Shown here piece by piece: positions 3,909 through 5,896 of a DNA stretch of 5,896 nt. Below the pieces are notes generated by a model. It searched no databases. It was given only the letters and a program-made list of their open reading frames with translations, and was not told where the DNA came from. The position numbers and the translations under genes were made by a program. The first letter of the stretch is position 1; each line of letters opens with the position of its first letter. The DNA is from Chloroflexota bacterium (GTDB taxonomy: Bacteria; Chloroflexota; Anaerolineae; Anaerolineales; JACQED01): the NCBI GenBank assembly GCA_016200785.1, contig JACQED010000383.1, forward strand, positions 1 through 5,896, in the 5' to 3' direction.

Positions 3909-5896
3909 ATGCCCTTCTTCTCGCAAACCCTCGCCCTCGTCACCGCGCCGCCCGGCAGCTTCGTGTTCCACTTCGTCACACTGCTGGCCCTGCAGGCCGC
4001 GCTGTTCATCGCCGCCGGGCAATGGTGGCAAAACCGGGATAGCCCGCTCGGACGGCTGGCGATTGCCTCGGCCCTCGCGATCGTCGGACGACTTGCGCTG
4101 CTGATTGTCTCACTGCTCGCTTATTTTGGCGTCGTCGCCTCCGCTGCGGTGTTGCCGCCCCTCGATCGCGCTGTCTCGACGGTAACGATCCTCGCGCTCG
4201 GCTGGGCGTTGATCTTCCCGCGCGGCGCGCGCCTCGCCGCCATCCTCGTCATCGGCCTCGTCATCCTCACCGCGCTCGGCTACGCCGTGTCCGCGATCCT
4301 TTGGTTCCCGGCGGGCGACGCGGGGCAGGCGTACAACGGCGTGCTTCAAGAAACGTTGTGGGAGGTCGTTCAGATCGGCCTTCTGCTGGCCGGCCTCGTC
4401 GCGCTTCTCATCCGGCGTCCCGGCGATTGGGGCGCGGGTCTCGGTTTCCTGCTGTTGCTTCTCATCGGCCACTTCATCCATTTCATCGCTCCGCTCGAAG
4501 GCGCGAGCCTCCCCGGCGCAGAACGATTAGCCGAACTCGCTGCCCTGCCCCTGGTCGCCGTCACGGCGTTCCGCTGGGCGGTGGGCCAGCCGGCAATCGC
4601 GCCCGATGCGCCGACGAGCGTCACTGCCCCGCCTCCGCCGGCGGCTGGCGCTTCCGCGCCGCCGACCGAAAAGCCGCGCGCCGCGCTCGCGGCCAAAGCG
4701 GCCGAGTCCCTCGCCGCGCTGAGCACGAGCCTCGATTCGACGAGCGTCTGTCAAAGGATCACTGCCGGCATCGGCCGGTTCCTGCTGGCCGACCTTACAT
4801 TGCTCATCACGCCGCCGAAAGGTTCCGGCCTCGCCACGCTTGCCTGCGCCTTCGATCTCATCCGCGACCAACACCTCGCCGGCTTCACCCTGCCGACCGC
4901 CGAGATGCCCACCCTGCACAAAGCGCTGACTACGGCGCGGCCCGCGCGCCTTGCGCCGAGCGCTCACGCCGCCGAACTCAACGCGCTCAACAAACTGCTC
5001 GGCGTCCAATCGGTCGGCCCGGCGATGATCGTGCCCGTCACCGCCGACGGGCGCAACCTCGGCGCACTGGTCGTCCTTTCCCCCTACACCGACCGCGATT
5101 GGAACACTGCCGATCAAGACCTGCTGGCCGGGACGGTGCCGGCGATCGCCGCGACGATCCTCAACGCCGAAAGATTCGCGGCGTTCGACGGGCGCCTCGC
5201 CGACCTGAACGCCCAGTTGGAAAACGCGCGAAACGAGGCACGCACCCATCAAGCCCAGGCCGAGCGCTTCGCGCTGGCGCTGGACGAAACCAAACAGCAG
5301 AGCGAGCGCGAGGCCGGCCGCGCCGAGAGCCTCGCCGCGCAACTTCAGGCACACAGCGAAACCGGCGCCGCGCTCGAAGCGGCCATCACCGAGCGCGCCC
5401 GGCTGGAGGGCGAGCTGCGAAATGCGATAGCCCAGTTGGATTCGAAAGCAGAGGAAACCAAGAAACTGCGCGAAGAGCTGGCGGAAGCCGAGGCGCTGGC
5501 CTCAGACCTGCAGGCTCAACTCGTGACTGCGGCGGCGGTTCCCGCGCCCGCACCGTCCGAGCCGACCAGCAACGGCCAGGCGGGAAACGGCGAGGTCGTG
5601 GCCTCCATCGCGCAGGAACTGCGCCAGCCCATGTCGTCGATCAGCGGTTACACCGATCTGTTATTGGGCGAGTCGGTCGGCATCATCGGCGCGCTCCAGC
5701 GCAAATTCCTCGAACGGGTGAAGTCTTCCACCGAGCGCATGGGCTCATTGCTCGACGATCTCATCCGCGTCACCGCCATTGATACCGGCACGCTCAGACT
5801 CGAGCCTGAGGCGGTGGACGTGGTCGGCGTGATCGACGACGCCATCACGCGCCTCGGTGGGCAATTCCGCGAAAAGGGCATCACCCTGCGCATGGA
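3909..5896 (+). CDS. Membrane histidine-kinase-like protein with GAF and degenerate HisKA (His replaced by Gln), partial
   Basis: 662 codons are visible; the C-terminus is beyond the right edge. Residues 1-225 hold about seven hydrophobic segments (near 18-38, 48-73, 88-104, 107-133, 148-168, 176-196, 204-224). A Pro/Ala-rich linker (226-258) follows, then a GAF-like region (about 262-425), a long Glu/Ala/Gln-rich coiled coil (about 424-540), another Pro/Ala linker and a HisKA-like domain (about 562-626). An ATPase domain apparently begins at about 632 and is cut. The H-box reads SIAQELRQPMSSISGYTDLLL: Q569 (codon CAG, 5613-5615) stands where the phosphorylated His should be. It may therefore be a pseudokinase or a scaffold acting with a partner kinase; without the ATPase domain this cannot be settled. 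The ATG at 3909 was chosen because an in-frame TAA lies at 3894-3896. No Shine-Dalgarno sequence is seen in the short 5' UTR. Ligand and output are unknown. Confidence 0.88.
   Translation, partial: MPFFSQTLALVTAPPGSFVFHFVTLLALQAALFIAAGQWWQNRDSPLGRLAIASALAIVGRLALLIVSLLAYFGVVASAAVLPPLDRAVSTVTILALGWALIFPRGARLAAILVIGLVILTALGYAVSAILWFPAGDAGQAYNGVLQETLWEVVQIGLLLAGLVALLIRRPGDWGAGLGFLLLLLIGHFIHFIAPLEGASLPGAERLAELAALPLVAVTAFRWAVGQPAIAPDAPTSVTAPPPPAAGASAPPTEKPRAALAAKAAESLAALSTSLDSTSVCQRITAGIGRFLLADLTLLITPPKGSGLATLACAFDLIRDQHLAGFTLPTAEMPTLHKALTTARPARLAPSAHAAELNALNKLLGVQSVGPAMIVPVTADGRNLGALVVLSPYTDRDWNTADQDLLAGTVPAIAATILNAERFAAFDGRLADLNAQLENARNEARTHQAQAERFALALDETKQQSEREAGRAESLAAQLQAHSETGAALEAAITERARLEGELRNAIAQLDSKAEETKKLREELAEAEALASDLQAQLVTAAAVPAPAPSEPTSNGQAGNGEVVASIAQELRQPMSSISGYTDLLLGESVGIIGALQRKFLERVKSSTERMGSLLDDLIRVTAIDTGTLRLEPEAVDVVGVIDDAITRLGGQFREKGITLRM

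Noticed and set aside
4527..5354. Minus-strand open frame of 275 codons opposite the kinase-like gene
   Set aside because: It is antisense to clear GAF/coiled-coil coding sequence, has Gly/Arg-rich composition, and no recognisable domain or ribosome binding site.
4301..5782. Long plus-strand open frame of 493 codons
   Set aside because: It is in another frame of the kinase-like gene, with Arg/Pro-dominated low-complexity composition and no family signature. High GC explains its length.

Overview
The window looks like a chromosomal housekeeping segment of a high-GC bacterium. Gene content and protein style suggest Chloroflexota, probably Anaerolineae-like. This rests on a multi-TM GT-C glycosyltransferase, a 7TM/GAF/coiled-coil histidine-kinase-type protein, a Firmicutes-like rpmE-tdk adjacency without a prp gene, and GTG starts in overlapping genes. 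No marker gene settles the taxonomy, so it is an inference.

Layout. A divergent promoter region (about 3800-3890) separates two transcription units. Leftward on the minus strand runs rplU (bL21), rpmA (bL27), a long rpmE (bL31 fused to an RNA polymerase alpha-CTD-like domain), tdk (thymidine kinase), hpt (hypoxanthine phosphoribosyltransferase) and a GT39/ArnT-like membrane glycosyltransferase cut by the left edge. rpmA/rpmE are 1 base apart and tdk/hpt overlap by 4 bases, so much of this is probably one operon joining ribosomal proteins with nucleotide salvage. Rightward on the plus strand is one large gene, cut by the right edge, with seven putative membrane segments, a GAF-like region, a long coiled coil and a HisKA-like domain.

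Regulation visible in the sequence. Both directions have near-perfect sigma70-type promoters: TTGACA-N17-TATAAT toward rplU and TTGCAC-N17-TATAAT toward the kinase-like gene. The rplU transcript should carry a leader of about 128 nt with several strong complementary segments, including one 5' segment that can pair with three alternative partners, the last lying between the Shine-Dalgarno sequence and the AUG. The rpmA Shine-Dalgarno sequence also lies in a small hairpin.

Most notable points: (1) the bL31-alphaCTD fusion; (2) Gln in place of the phospho-accepting His in the kinase-like protein; (3) the structured rplU leader; (4) a glycosyltransferase reading frame with no normal start codon, whose frame could be restored by one more copy of a 7-bp repeat. 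No RNA genes, insertion sequences or CRISPR arrays were seen, and no stretch over 300 bases lacks a gene.
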